The translations under genes and the position numbers were made by a program. DNA of 44,867 bases from Oscillospiraceae bacterium (GTDB lineage: Bacteria > Bacillota > Clostridia > Oscillospirales > Oscillospiraceae): NCBI GenBank assembly GCA_017466665.1, contig JAFTTQ010000050.1, forward strand, positions 1 through 44,867, written 5' to 3'. This document shows, one piece after another, positions 1 to 8,946 of the stretch (the stretch's first letter is position 1; each line of letters begins with the position of its first letter). The notes under the pieces are model-generated. The model was not told the DNA's origin and did not search any database. It saw only the letters and a list, made by a program, of their open reading frames with translations.

Positions 1-1962
1 AAATCTGAAATCAACGGGCAAGGTGAACTGGTGATCACCTATTCCAACGGTACGGTGGAAACCCTGGGCGTTGTTGTGGGTGCCGCCGGTAAGGACGGCA
101 TCAACGGTGCTGATGGCGCACCCGGTAAGGACGGTCAGGATGGCTTGGACGGCTCCGACGGTAAAGACGGACAGGACGGTAAGGACGGTGTCGATGGCAT
201 CGGCATTGCCTCAACTGAGATCAACGCCAATGGCGAACTGGTGGTCTACTATACCAACAATACCAGCGAAAATTTGGGCGTTGTGGTTGGTGCTGCCGGC
301 ACAGCGGGTGCAGATGGCAAAGATGGCACCGACGGCAAGGACGGCGTGGGCATCGCAAGAACCGAGATCAATGCTTCTGGCGAGCTGGTTATTACTTATA
401 CAAACGATCAATCTGTCAACCTGGGTAAGGTCACCGCTGACGGCAGCGGCTCTGCTGGCGCACCCGGTAAAGATGGCGTAGGCGTTACCAAGACCGAGAT
501 CAATGGCAAGGGCGAACTGATCATTACTTATTCCAACGGCAACAGTGATAATCTAGGCGTTGTTGTAGGCGCACCCGGTAAGGATGGCGTCAACGGCCAG
601 GATGGTCAGGACGGCGCTGATGGTCAGGACGGTAAAGATGGCATCGGCATCAGCCAGGCTGAGATCGATGCTGAAGGTCAGCTTGTTCTGACATTCTCCG
701 ACGGCCAGATCATCAATTTGGGCCGTGTTGTTGGCCTCAACGGTCAAAACGGCGCAGATGGTAAGGACGGCGCAAACGGCGCTGATGGTAAGGATGGCCA
801 GGATGGTGTGGGCATTGAAATTGTTGCCATTTCCGATGCAGGCGAGCTGTCTGTGACGCTGACCAGCGGCACAACTTTGAACCTTGGCAATATCCAGGGC
901 GCAGACGGCCTGGGAATTTCTAAGTCTGAGATCAATGAAGACGGCGAGCTGGTGCTGACCTACACAGATGGCACCTATACCAACCTGGGCAAGGTGGTTG
1001 GCGCAGCCGGTCAGAACGGTCGGGATGGCGTTGGCATTGCAGCCGTGAACGTCAGCACCGAGGGTGAACTGACGGTGACTCTGACGGATACAAACATTCT
1101 GAATCTTGGCAACATCAAGGGTGCCAAGGGTGATAAAGGCGATAAAGGCGATAAGGGTGATAAAGGCGACCAGGGTGATACTGGTGCAACCGGTGCACAG
1201 GGTGTCGGCGTTGCCAATGCCTATGTGAACGGCGAGCTTCACCTGATCCTGGTGCTGACGGATGGCACTGAGATCGATGCCGGTTATGTTGGCGTTTCCA
1301 CCGGCGGAAACGGCGGTAATAGCGGTAATGAGGGCGGTCAGAATCCTCCCGCGGTAACCACCTATACGGTTATCTTTAAGGACTGGAATGGCACGATCCT
1401 CAAGACCGAGACCGTAGAGAGTGGCAAGGCGGCAACTGCTCCTGCTGATCCCACCAGAGCAAACTATACCTTTGCAGGCTGGGATAAGGCCTTCAACAAT
1501 GTGACTTCCGACCTGGTAGTCACCGCCACCTATACCACCTCCAAGCTGACGATCTATGTAGAGTCCGTTACTGTGGACAAGGGCACGGAAGAGGTGGCCG
1601 TGAATGTGCGCGTACTGAATAACCCCGGCATCATGACCGCCACACTGACAGTCAATGTGGACGACGCTGTACTGGGTTACAAGAAGGCCGCTAAGCCTTC
1701 CGGTGCATACCCCGGCCTGTATCTGACCTCTCCCGGCTCCCGTGTTACTTCTTCTCCCTACAACTTCTTGCTGGACGGCATGGAGCTGACAGAGGATGAC
1801 AAGGCAGACGGAACGCTCTTCACCATTACCTTTAAGATAAAAGATCTGGCAGCCACCGGCAAATATGAGATCCGACTTTCCTATTATGATGGCGACATCA
1901 CAGACGAAAACTATGAGGCCCTGGATGTCAATCTTGAAAACGGCTATATCGTTATTGAATAA
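1..1962 (+). CDS. Collagen-like surface fibre protein with C-terminal cohesin-like domain (5' end missing)
   Basis: The reading frame is open from base 1, so the N-terminus lies outside the window. The visible 653 codons alternate collagen-like Gly-X-Y stretches (GKDGQDG type, rich in Lys, Asp and Gln) with about nine short beta units of the form EIN..GELVITY(S/T)NG..NLG.VVG. Around bases 1360-1540 lies one InlB-type repeat with the AGW motif. Bases about 1545-1959 encode a cohesin-like beta-sandwich, recognisable from NNPGI near its start, GTLFTITFKIKD, and a YDGDI...GYIVIE ending. I see no LPXTG sorting signal or C-terminal membrane anchor. It is probably a secreted or surface fibre that binds a dockerin partner; the two downstream genes encode dockerins. 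A ribosome binding site for the next gene follows the stop at once, so the three genes are probably one operon. The domain calls are pattern recognition and the function is inferred. Confidence 0.8.
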   Translation, partial: KSEINGQGELVITYSNGTVETLGVVVGAAGKDGINGADGAPGKDGQDGLDGSDGKDGQDGKDGVDGIGIASTEINANGELVVYYTNNTSENLGVVVGAAGTAGADGKDGTDGKDGVGIARTEINASGELVITYTNDQSVNLGKVTADGSGSAGAPGKDGVGVTKTEINGKGELIITYSNGNSDNLGVVVGAPGKDGVNGQDGQDGADGQDGKDGIGISQAEIDAEGQLVLTFSDGQIINLGRVVGLNGQNGADGKDGANGADGKDGQDGVGIEIVAISDAGELSVTLTSGTTLNLGNIQGADGLGISKSEINEDGELVLTYTDGTYTNLGKVVGAAGQNGRDGVGIAAVNVSTEGELTVTLTDTNILNLGNIKGAKGDKGDKGDKGDKGDQGDTGATGAQGVGVANAYVNGELHLILVLTDGTEIDAGYVGVSTGGNGGNSGNEGGQNPPAVTTYTVIFKDWNGTILKTETVESGKAATAPADPTRANYTFAGWDKAFNNVTSDLVVTATYTTSKLTIYVESVTVDKGTEEVAVNVRVLNNPGIMTATLTVNVDDAVLGYKKAAKPSGAYPGLYLTSPGSRVTSSPYNFLLDGMELTEDDKADGTLFTITFKIKDLAATGKYEIRLSYYDGDITDENYEALDVNLENGYIVIE

Positions 1963-1977
1963 ACAGGAGGTAGTGCA

Positions 1978-4900
1978 ATGACCGTAAAAAAACACAGTAG
2001 GCTTACGCGGCTGATCGCTGTGGCGCTGTCCATTGTGATCCTGATGAGCCTGGTTCCGGCAAGTGTGTTGGCAGCTTCACCCACAGCACAGGTCACCGTT
2101 GGTGAAGTGTTTGCAACACCCGGAGCAACCGTTTCTCTGAACATTATTATTGACGAAAATCCCGGTATCAGCAGCCTGCTGCTGAACCTGGAGTACCCGG
2201 AGGTGCTGACGCTGACAGGTGTGGAAAGCGGTTACGCGCTCTCCAATCTGGACTTCACTGCTCCTGAGCAGCTTACATCTCCCTGCAAGCTGCTGTGGGA
2301 CTCCCTGGATGCCGAGTCCTCCAACAATGGGATTCTGCTCACCGCCACCTTTGCGGTCTCCGAAGATGCTGTACCCGGTGAGGATTATGCAGTAAGCGTT
2401 TCCTGCCGCCGTGGAGATGCGGTGGACAGCGATATGCAGACCGTGCAGGTGGCCACTGCCCCGGGCGCTGTCCATGTAATTGAGTTCCTGCCCGGTGATG
2501 TGAACAGCGACGGCCGTGTCAACGGCACGGACGTTTCCCTCCTGCGCCGCTATATCGCAGGCGGTTACGGCATCACGATCAACCGATCTGCCGCAGATGT
2601 CAATGCAGACGGCCGCCTGAACGGCACAGATATTTCCTGGATCCGCCGCAACGTCACCGGCGGCTACGATGTGACACTGAAGCCCGCAAAGCCTCAGTGT
2701 GACCACACGAATCTTACTGCCGTGGGCGGCAAGGTGCCCAGCTGTACCACCGAAGGCAACATTGCCCACTGGTTCTGCCCCGACTGCGGCGAATACTTTG
2801 ATAGCGCAGACGCAGACAACGCTCTGACTGCTGAGGAGGTATTTGTCCCTGCTGCAGGTCATACCGAGGTGGTGGACAGTGCCGTTGCTCCCGATTATGA
2901 GAATACAGGTCTGACAGAAGGCACCCACTGCTCTGCCTGCAATGAAGTACTGGTAGCACAGCAGACCGTTCCCGTGCTGGAGCCCACCGAGCATGCCATT
3001 GTGTATAAGAACCTGGGTGGCGCAGAAACACCCACCGTTACCAGCTATGCTGAGCATACCGGTCTGACGGTCCTGCCGGTCCCAGAGCGTGCCGGCTACC
3101 GTTTCGTGGGCTGGTATACCTCCACCGATTATCGCAAGGTCGTCAACTACATCCCCAAGGGCAGCACCCAGGACTTTGTTCTTTTTGCCAAGTGGGCAAT
3201 CGAGACATATACGATCACCTATCTGGATGCGCCTGAAAATCCCAATGTGGCCACCTATACCACCGAGGATCGGATCATTCTGGATGATCCTGAGTGGAGC
3301 GGTCTGGACTTTACCGGCTGGACCGATCAGGACGGCAATACTGTCACCGAGATCCCCAAGGGCAGCTCCGGTGACCTGGAGCTCACCGCAAACTGGAGAC
3401 GCCTGCGCAACATTGCCACCGAGGGCAATACCAAGGGTCTGCTTTCTACTTACGATCCTGTCGCCGAGCGGTACTACTTCATTTATGAGCTGGGTATCAT
3501 TGAGCACGTGGTGCTGGAAGAGATCGCCATTGGCGGCACCAACCTGAAATACAACTCCGGTGCCAGCGACCTGAGCTTTGAGCTGAGCAACAGTGTCACC
3601 ATCAGCGAGGAGATCGCCGATGAGATCGCAAATCTGGTGTCCGAATCCGTTTCCAATTCTGAGGAATGGGAGAAATCCCATGAATGGGGCAAGGAATCCA
3701 CTAACGAGCACAAGGTTGAGGTGTCTGTAAAGGCAGAATTTGGTCTTGGTCCCGTAAAGAGCGAGATCGAGGCCGGTTATGGCTATACCAACACCCAGTC
3801 GGAGAGCTGGAACGATTCTTCGTCTGAAGGCGGATCTATTGAAAACGGCAGCACTGTTGAGCACGAAAGCGCTTCCACGGTGGCCTATATGAAGGAGATC
3901 AGCAGCACCGTCACAACCTCCATTACCATCGAGCGGGATATGCCTACCGGCTACTACAGCTATGTCCACGCAGGCAATGTCCGTGTGTTCGGCATCGTTA
4001 CCTACGATCCTGCCGAAAACACCTTCTATCTGGATACATACAGTATGCTGGATAATATGCACGAAATGATGCTCTATTACAGAGATTACAACGAGCTCAA
4101 CGAGCAGACCTGTGAAAGCTTGTCCTACGGCATCCCCAGAGAGGAAATTTTGGAGATCATCGACAGTTCCTACTACCTCAGCTTTGATGGCAACGGTGCA
4201 GACGGCGGCAGCAGCCTGCCTATGTCCATGATGCAGAAGGATGTTCCCCTGGAGCTACCCGACAACACCTTTACCCGTACCGGCTACACCTTCGGTGGCT
4301 GGGCCGTGGGCGACAGGATTTTTGAAGAGGGCGAGTCTGTTGTGAACCTGGGCGAGACTGGCGAAGTGGTGGTAGTAAAGGCTGTTTGGGTCCCCATTAC
4401 CTACACCATCAGGTTTGACCTCTGTAAGCCTGAAAATGCCCAGATGAATGTAAGCTATCAACCCGATCCCATCACGGTGACTTACGATCAGGTAGCCATG
4501 CTGCCGGAGGTCGCGCCCACTCTGGAGGGGTATTCCTTCGGGGGCTGGCTCGTCATCCCCGGCGCAGTGGAGCCCTGGTTCAATCTGGGCTTGGGTGGTC
4601 CTACCGATGAACCGCCAAATCTGGCAAATGAAAACGGCGATGTGGTCACGCTCTATGCGGTCTGGAAGCCCAATTCCTACACGGTTTCCTACGATCTGAG
4701 CGAATACACCTCCATGTACTATGCACCCAAGACTGTTTACTATGGTGAAGGCTACGGCGAGCTGCAGGATCCCTCTTTCTACATCGGGGACAATTACTTC
4801 CTTGGCTGGATCGATGAGGATCTGGATAAGGTCACTGCGGAAACCATCGTAAGACGTATGTACGACCATACCTTGAAGGTGGATGCAATTCCGAAATCCC

Positions 4901-5283
4901 GGCAGATCGAGCTGACCGGAAATGAGCGTATTCGTGTTGACGCAGATACCATGGAGTATGAAACACACAGCCTGGATAACGAGGCCACCCTGCGGTATTT
5001 GGAAGCAAACTGCACCAAGGTCCAGATCACGGTGAGCTTCCATGTGGAAGAGATTAATGACGGCTATCAGGAGGCCTATCTGTGGGTTGGAGGTAGTAAA
5101 ATTTTCGAAAAGACCAATTATGAGACATCTGGTAGCGGGACCAAAACATACACCGCGGAATGTTCTCTGGAGTCCTTCATTAATGCGGGCAGCGCTGTCA
5201 AGCTGGGCTGGTGCGCCCACGGTAGCCTTGAGGACGACTGGTATCTGGGAAAAACCACGATAACCTTCCAGTTCCTTCCCTGA
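1978..5283 (+). CDS. Secreted cohesin-dockerin protein with InlB-type repeats and conserved central domain (paralogue A)
   Basis: This 1,101-residue protein starts at an ATG preceded by AGGAGG (1966-1971), 15 bases after the upstream stop. Residues 1-32 form a signal peptide (KKHSRLTR, a hydrophobic core, then SVLA). Residues about 36-163 are cohesin-like (ENPGISSLLLNLEY, GILLTATF). Residues about 171-236 are a type I dockerin with two F-hands, DVNSDGRVNGTDVSLLRRYI and DVNADGRLNGTDISWIRRNV. Residues about 240-330 hold paired Cys motifs (CPDCGEYF, HCSACNEV), a pattern common in clostridial surface proteins. Two InlB-type repeats follow (about 336-476), then a distinctive central domain (about 475-733) rich in alternating Ser/Thr and charged residues. 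More InlB-type repeats lead to a C-terminal beta-rich domain ending in DDWYLGKTTITFQF. No catalytic domain is recognised. It is probably an extracellular adhesin or scaffold. Confidence 0.85.
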   Translation: MTVKKHSRLTRLIAVALSIVILMSLVPASVLAASPTAQVTVGEVFATPGATVSLNIIIDENPGISSLLLNLEYPEVLTLTGVESGYALSNLDFTAPEQLTSPCKLLWDSLDAESSNNGILLTATFAVSEDAVPGEDYAVSVSCRRGDAVDSDMQTVQVATAPGAVHVIEFLPGDVNSDGRVNGTDVSLLRRYIAGGYGITINRSAADVNADGRLNGTDISWIRRNVTGGYDVTLKPAKPQCDHTNLTAVGGKVPSCTTEGNIAHWFCPDCGEYFDSADADNALTAEEVFVPAAGHTEVVDSAVAPDYENTGLTEGTHCSACNEVLVAQQTVPVLEPTEHAIVYKNLGGAETPTVTSYAEHTGLTVLPVPERAGYRFVGWYTSTDYRKVVNYIPKGSTQDFVLFAKWAIETYTITYLDAPENPNVATYTTEDRIILDDPEWSGLDFTGWTDQDGNTVTEIPKGSSGDLELTANWRRLRNIATEGNTKGLLSTYDPVAERYYFIYELGIIEHVVLEEIAIGGTNLKYNSGASDLSFELSNSVTISEEIADEIANLVSESVSNSEEWEKSHEWGKESTNEHKVEVSVKAEFGLGPVKSEIEAGYGYTNTQSESWNDSSSEGGSIENGSTVEHESASTVAYMKEISSTVTTSITIERDMPTGYYSYVHAGNVRVFGIVTYDPAENTFYLDTYSMLDNMHEMMLYYRDYNELNEQTCESLSYGIPREEILEIIDSSYYLSFDGNGADGGSSLPMSMMQKDVPLELPDNTFTRTGYTFGGWAVGDRIFEEGESVVNLGETGEVVVVKAVWVPITYTIRFDLCKPENAQMNVSYQPDPITVTYDQVAMLPEVAPTLEGYSFGGWLVIPGAVEPWFNLGLGGPTDEPPNLANENGDVVTLYAVWKPNSYTVSYDLSEYTSMYYAPKTVYYGEGYGELQDPSFYIGDNYFLGWIDEDLDKVTAETIVRRMYDHTLKVDAIPKSRQIELTGNERIRVDADTMEYETHSLDNEATLRYLEANCTKVQITVSFHVEEINDGYQEAYLWVGGSKIFEKTNYETSGSGTKTYTAECSLESFINAGSAVKLGWCAHGSLEDDWYLGKTTITFQFLP

Positions 5284-5319
5284 TGACCCTATGAAACAAA
5301 GTAACAAGGAGGCAAAGCA

Positions 5320-8300
5320 ATGAACAACAAAAAATACAGTGGGCTTTGCAGGCTGATGGCTTTGGCTTTGGTGCTGGTGATGGCAGTGGGTATGTTTCCC
5401 GTAAATGCCATCGCGGCCCAAACTCCGCAGATCGTTGTGGAGCAGGGTCATGCCAGACCTGGTGATACGGTACAGCTGGATGTGCTGCTTCAGAATAACA
5501 CCGGCATCAGCAATGCACTTTTGGCGCTAAACTATGATGATAGCCTGGAACTGATCCAGGCGGAGCGGGGCGATGCCCTGACCTATCTGTTCTTTACCAA
5601 GCCGGCAGTCTACACCTCTCCCTGTAATTTCCTTTGGGATTCTTTGGCAGGAGAGGATGCCGAGGACGGAACACTGCTCACTTTGACCTTCAAGGTGAAA
5701 GAGAATGCCACCGTGGGCAATCATGCCCGTGTTTGGATCAATTATGTAAAAGGCGATATTTCTGATGAGCTGGATCAACCCGTAGCGGTAGCGCTGGTGG
5801 AAGGCTTTGTGGAGATCATCGACTACATCCCCGGTGATGTGAACGGGGATGAGCTGATCAACGGTACGGATGTTTCTCTCCTGCGCCGCTATATCATTGG
5901 CGACCCGGTGACCATCCACACTCTGGCTGGCGATGTCAACGGCGACGAGCGATTGAACGGCACGGATGTGGTGTTGATTCGCCGTTATATTGCAGGCGGC
6001 TACAATGTGGAGTTCAAGACTGGTAGAGCACCCTGTGACCATCCCGGATTGTCCTGCGTAGAAGCAATCGCTCCCGGCTGTCTGGAAGCCGGTAATATTG
6101 CGCACTGGTACTGCGGTAGCTGCAACCGGTATTTCGCAGATGCTGCTACCGACCAGGAGATCGGTGTTGCAGATACTGTGATCGCTCCCCTGGGTCATAC
6201 AGAAGTGGTGGATCCGGCAGTCGCACCTACCTACAATGCCACCGGCCTGACTGAGGGTAGCCACTGTGGTGTTTGTAATGCACCCATCGTGGAGCAGCAG
6301 CCCATCGACAAGCTGCAGGCCAATTACCACGCCATTACCTATATGGAGCTCCACGGAGCACAGAGCCCTGAACCCAACCGTTATGCCGAGCATGAGGGAT
6401 TGCTGGATCTGCCCATACCGGAGCGTCCCGGCTATGCATTCCTGGGCTGGTACACCGCCACCGACGGCGGCGATGTAGTGGACTACATTCCCAAGGGCAG
6501 CACCGAGGATTACATCCTATTTGCCCGGTGGGAAAAGGAAACCTATTCCATTGTCTATTTCGAAGCACCTGAGAATGACAATGTCAGTTCCTATACCGTA
6601 GACGACCGCATTGTTCTCTCTGAGCCCCGCTGGAGCGGTCTGATGTTCACTCACTGGACCGATCAGTACGGCAATATCGTCAAGGAAATTCCCAAGGGCA
6701 GCTCCGGTGACCTGGAGCTCACCGCCAACTGGAAGCGCTTGCGCAACATTGCCACCCCCGGCAACAGCAAGGGCTTGCTGATGACCTATGACGAAGAGAG
6801 CGAGCGCTACTACTTCATTTACGAGCTGGGTATTATCGAGCACGTGGTTCTGGAAGAGGTTTCCCTGGGCAATGCCAACCTGAAGTATAATTCCGGCGCT
6901 ACGGATCTGACCTTCAGCCTGGAAAACTCCGTTACTATCAGTGATACGGTGGCGGATACCATTGCTTCCACTGTGTCGGAATCCGTTTCCAAGACCAGCG
7001 AGTGGGAGAAGTCCCACGAATGGGGTGAGGAAACATCCAACGCCCACGAGGTTTCCGTATCTGCTTCTGCGGAATTCGGTATTGGCCCTGTGACCACCAC
7101 CATTGAAACTGAGTACGGCTATACCAATACCGCCACCGAATCCTGGGGCTATTCCAATACCGAGGGCGGCTCTGTGCAGACCGGCAATGAGACATCCTAT
7201 ACCTCCGCATCCACTGTGTCCTACATGAAGGAGATCAACAGCACCGTCACCACCTCCATTACCATCAGTAAGGATATGCCAGAGGGCTATTACAGCTATG
7301 TCCACGCAGGTAATGTCCGTGTGTTCGGCATTGTTACCTACGATCCGGGCGAAAACACCTTCTATCTGGATACATACAGCGTCGTGGATAATATGCACGA
7401 GATGATGCTTTACTACCGGGATGTAAATGAGCTCAACGACCAGACCTCCGAGCCTCTGTCCTATGATATTCCCAGAGGCCGCATTCTGGAGATCGTGGAT
7501 AACAGCTACTACATCCGTTACGACGGCAACGGAAGCGATGGCGGCCAGATGCCTTTGACGGTACATAGCTGCCAGGAGACGGTTCTGCTGATGAACAATC
7601 AGTACACCAGGACCGGCTATACCTTCCAGGATTGGGCAACGGACGATGCCGATGTCTATTACCGTGACGGCTCTCAGGTTACCGGCCTGGGTGCCATCGG
7701 CGAGATCGTCACCCTGAAGGCTCGCTGGAGTCAGAATGCCTACACCATCAACTATCACGACAACACTCCTGCCAATGCCAGCGCAGCAGTGACCGGTGTG
7801 CCGGAAAGCATCGCCTGCCTCTACGATGAGGCGGTGACGCTGGGCGCAGCACCGAGCCTGACCGGCTGGACCTTCGGCGGCTGGTACCGGGATGCAGAGT
7901 GCACCGAACGGTTGGGCGGCGGCGGAGAGTACTTCGAGGCTGCCAACTTCACTGCACAGGCGCAAGGCGTTGTTGATGCCTATGCCAAGTGGATATCCAA
8001 CGATATGCAGGTGACCTTGGATGCCAATGGCGGCACTGTGAATGGCGCAGCAACCCAGACCGTCACTATGAGCTATAACAATGACTATGGCGACCTGCCT
8101 ACGCCCACATTGATCGATCATGTTTTCCTGGGCTGGTATCTGGGCGACCAGAAGGTGGACTCAACCACAAGGATCGTAACAGAAGCTGACCATCCCCTGG
8201 TTGCCAAGTGGCTGCGCACCTATCAGGTTACCCTCTACGATATCAGCTATGGCTGGTGGAATCCGGATGAATATGAACTTCCTGACTACCGTAAAAGAGT

Positions 8301-8649
8301 GACCGACAGTGACGGCGTGTATGATACTGCCGGCGGCGGCTTTGATAAGGCTGCGCTGAAAGCACAGGGCTACACCCAGTACACCGTCACCGTTGGCTTC
8401 GATGCCTGCGAGTTCAATGACGGTTATATCGACCTGTGGATCTGCAACAGTACCAAGGGAAGACTGGCCAATAAGGAATTTACAATCAGCAATACCCACG
8501 ATTACCATTGGCTGACCTTTAGCTACACCTTCTCCATCGATGAGCTGGACGATGCCGGTAACTTCTTCATCGAATACGGTGCTAACGGCAGCGGCAACGA
8601 CGATTGGAATCTGGGTGATGCTACCATCACCATCCAAGCATTCAAATAA
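5320..8649 (+). CDS. Secreted cohesin-dockerin protein with InlB-type repeats and conserved central domain (paralogue B)
   Basis: This 1,109-residue protein lies 36 bases after paralogue A, with an AAGGAGG site before the ATG, and repeats the same order of parts. It has a signal peptide (residues 1-33, ending AIAA), a cohesin-like domain (about 37-165), a dockerin (about 170-233, DVNGDELINGTDVSLLRRYI and DVNGDERLNGTDVVLIRRYI), a Cys-pair region, two InlB-type repeats, the central domain (about 475-730), further repeats and a C-terminal beta-rich domain ending DDWNLGDATITIQAF. In both dockerin loops the usual Gly after the third calcium ligand is Glu. The central domain and its flanks are nearly identical to paralogue A over long blocks (YYFIYELGIIEHVVLEE, SYVHAGNVRVFGIVTYDP). 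The last third differs much more, as expected for a tandem duplication with diverging C-terminal parts. No enzyme domain is recognised. Confidence 0.85.
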   Translation: MNNKKYSGLCRLMALALVLVMAVGMFPVNAIAAQTPQIVVEQGHARPGDTVQLDVLLQNNTGISNALLALNYDDSLELIQAERGDALTYLFFTKPAVYTSPCNFLWDSLAGEDAEDGTLLTLTFKVKENATVGNHARVWINYVKGDISDELDQPVAVALVEGFVEIIDYIPGDVNGDELINGTDVSLLRRYIIGDPVTIHTLAGDVNGDERLNGTDVVLIRRYIAGGYNVEFKTGRAPCDHPGLSCVEAIAPGCLEAGNIAHWYCGSCNRYFADAATDQEIGVADTVIAPLGHTEVVDPAVAPTYNATGLTEGSHCGVCNAPIVEQQPIDKLQANYHAITYMELHGAQSPEPNRYAEHEGLLDLPIPERPGYAFLGWYTATDGGDVVDYIPKGSTEDYILFARWEKETYSIVYFEAPENDNVSSYTVDDRIVLSEPRWSGLMFTHWTDQYGNIVKEIPKGSSGDLELTANWKRLRNIATPGNSKGLLMTYDEESERYYFIYELGIIEHVVLEEVSLGNANLKYNSGATDLTFSLENSVTISDTVADTIASTVSESVSKTSEWEKSHEWGEETSNAHEVSVSASAEFGIGPVTTTIETEYGYTNTATESWGYSNTEGGSVQTGNETSYTSASTVSYMKEINSTVTTSITISKDMPEGYYSYVHAGNVRVFGIVTYDPGENTFYLDTYSVVDNMHEMMLYYRDVNELNDQTSEPLSYDIPRGRILEIVDNSYYIRYDGNGSDGGQMPLTVHSCQETVLLMNNQYTRTGYTFQDWATDDADVYYRDGSQVTGLGAIGEIVTLKARWSQNAYTINYHDNTPANASAAVTGVPESIACLYDEAVTLGAAPSLTGWTFGGWYRDAECTERLGGGGEYFEAANFTAQAQGVVDAYAKWISNDMQVTLDANGGTVNGAATQTVTMSYNNDYGDLPTPTLIDHVFLGWYLGDQKVDSTTRIVTEADHPLVAKWLRTYQVTLYDISYGWWNPDEYELPDYRKRVTDSDGVYDTAGGGFDKAALKAQGYTQYTVTVGFDACEFNDGYIDLWICNSTKGRLANKEFTISNTHDYHWLTFSYTFSIDELDDAGNFFIEYGANGSGNDDWNLGDATITIQAFK

Positions 8650-8682
8650 CAGCTGACTGAAAATTTGTAAACCCCTAAGAAC

Positions 8683-8715
8683 GCCTCGGCAGGACTATCC
8701 CTGCCGAGGCTTTAA
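8683..8715 (+). terminator. Intrinsic terminator after the surface-protein genes
   Basis: An 11-bp perfect stem (8683-8693 with 8700-8710, GCCTCGGCAGG against CCTGCCGAGGC) closes a six-base loop and is followed by TTTAACTT. It lies 33 bases after the stop of paralogue B. The T tract is short. Confidence 0.75.
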
Positions 8716-8755
8716 CTTCACTACACTTGATTTGTTTGTAGATAACCTTGGTTAT

Positions 8756-8785
8756 CCCGGTATTTCTTTGAAATAGCGGGTTTTT
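8756..8785 (+). terminator. Second terminator-like hairpin
   Basis: CCCGGTATTTC (8756-8766) pairs with GAAATAGCGGG (8770-8780) with one mismatch, followed directly by TTTTT. Together with the preceding hairpin it would insulate the surface operon from the next gene. The rest of 8650-8946 holds no ORF. A possible promoter is TTGACA (8807-8812) with GATGAT (8829-8834), 16 bases apart. A lone TATAAT lies at 8873-8878 without a clear -35. Confidence 0.5.
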
Positions 8786-8946
8786 ACTGTATCAGACCCA
8801 GGAAAATTGACAACGAATTATGCAGTGGGATGATGTGTTGAATTATTAATTCCGGTATGATAAAATTTAGCTTATAATGAGTATAGATATTCAAACTGCG
8901 TGTATTATGCGGTAAGGTACAAATACAAATAACCGAGGTTTTATAA

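Noticed and set aside
90..1200. Regular repeats that could look like a CRISPR array
   Set aside because: They are in frame, degenerate and encode Gly-X-Y and beta units. There are no constant direct repeats with unique spacers.
1..1962. LPXTG-type cell-wall sorting signal in the collagen-like protein
   Set aside because: The C-terminus ends with a cohesin-like strand (GYIVIE) with no hydrophobic segment or basic tail.
553..1995. 480-residue open frame on the minus strand across the collagen-like gene
   Set aside because: It is the mirror of the Gly-rich repeat coding; it has low-complexity Ala/Ile/Val composition and no ribosome binding site or domain.
2077..4062. Long minus-strand frame (661 residues) opposite paralogue A
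   Set aside because: It is antisense to a clearly coding gene with signal peptide and domains; no start signal.
6517..8121. Long minus-strand frame (534 residues) opposite paralogue B
   Set aside because: Same situation as the frame opposite paralogue A: a codon-bias shadow.
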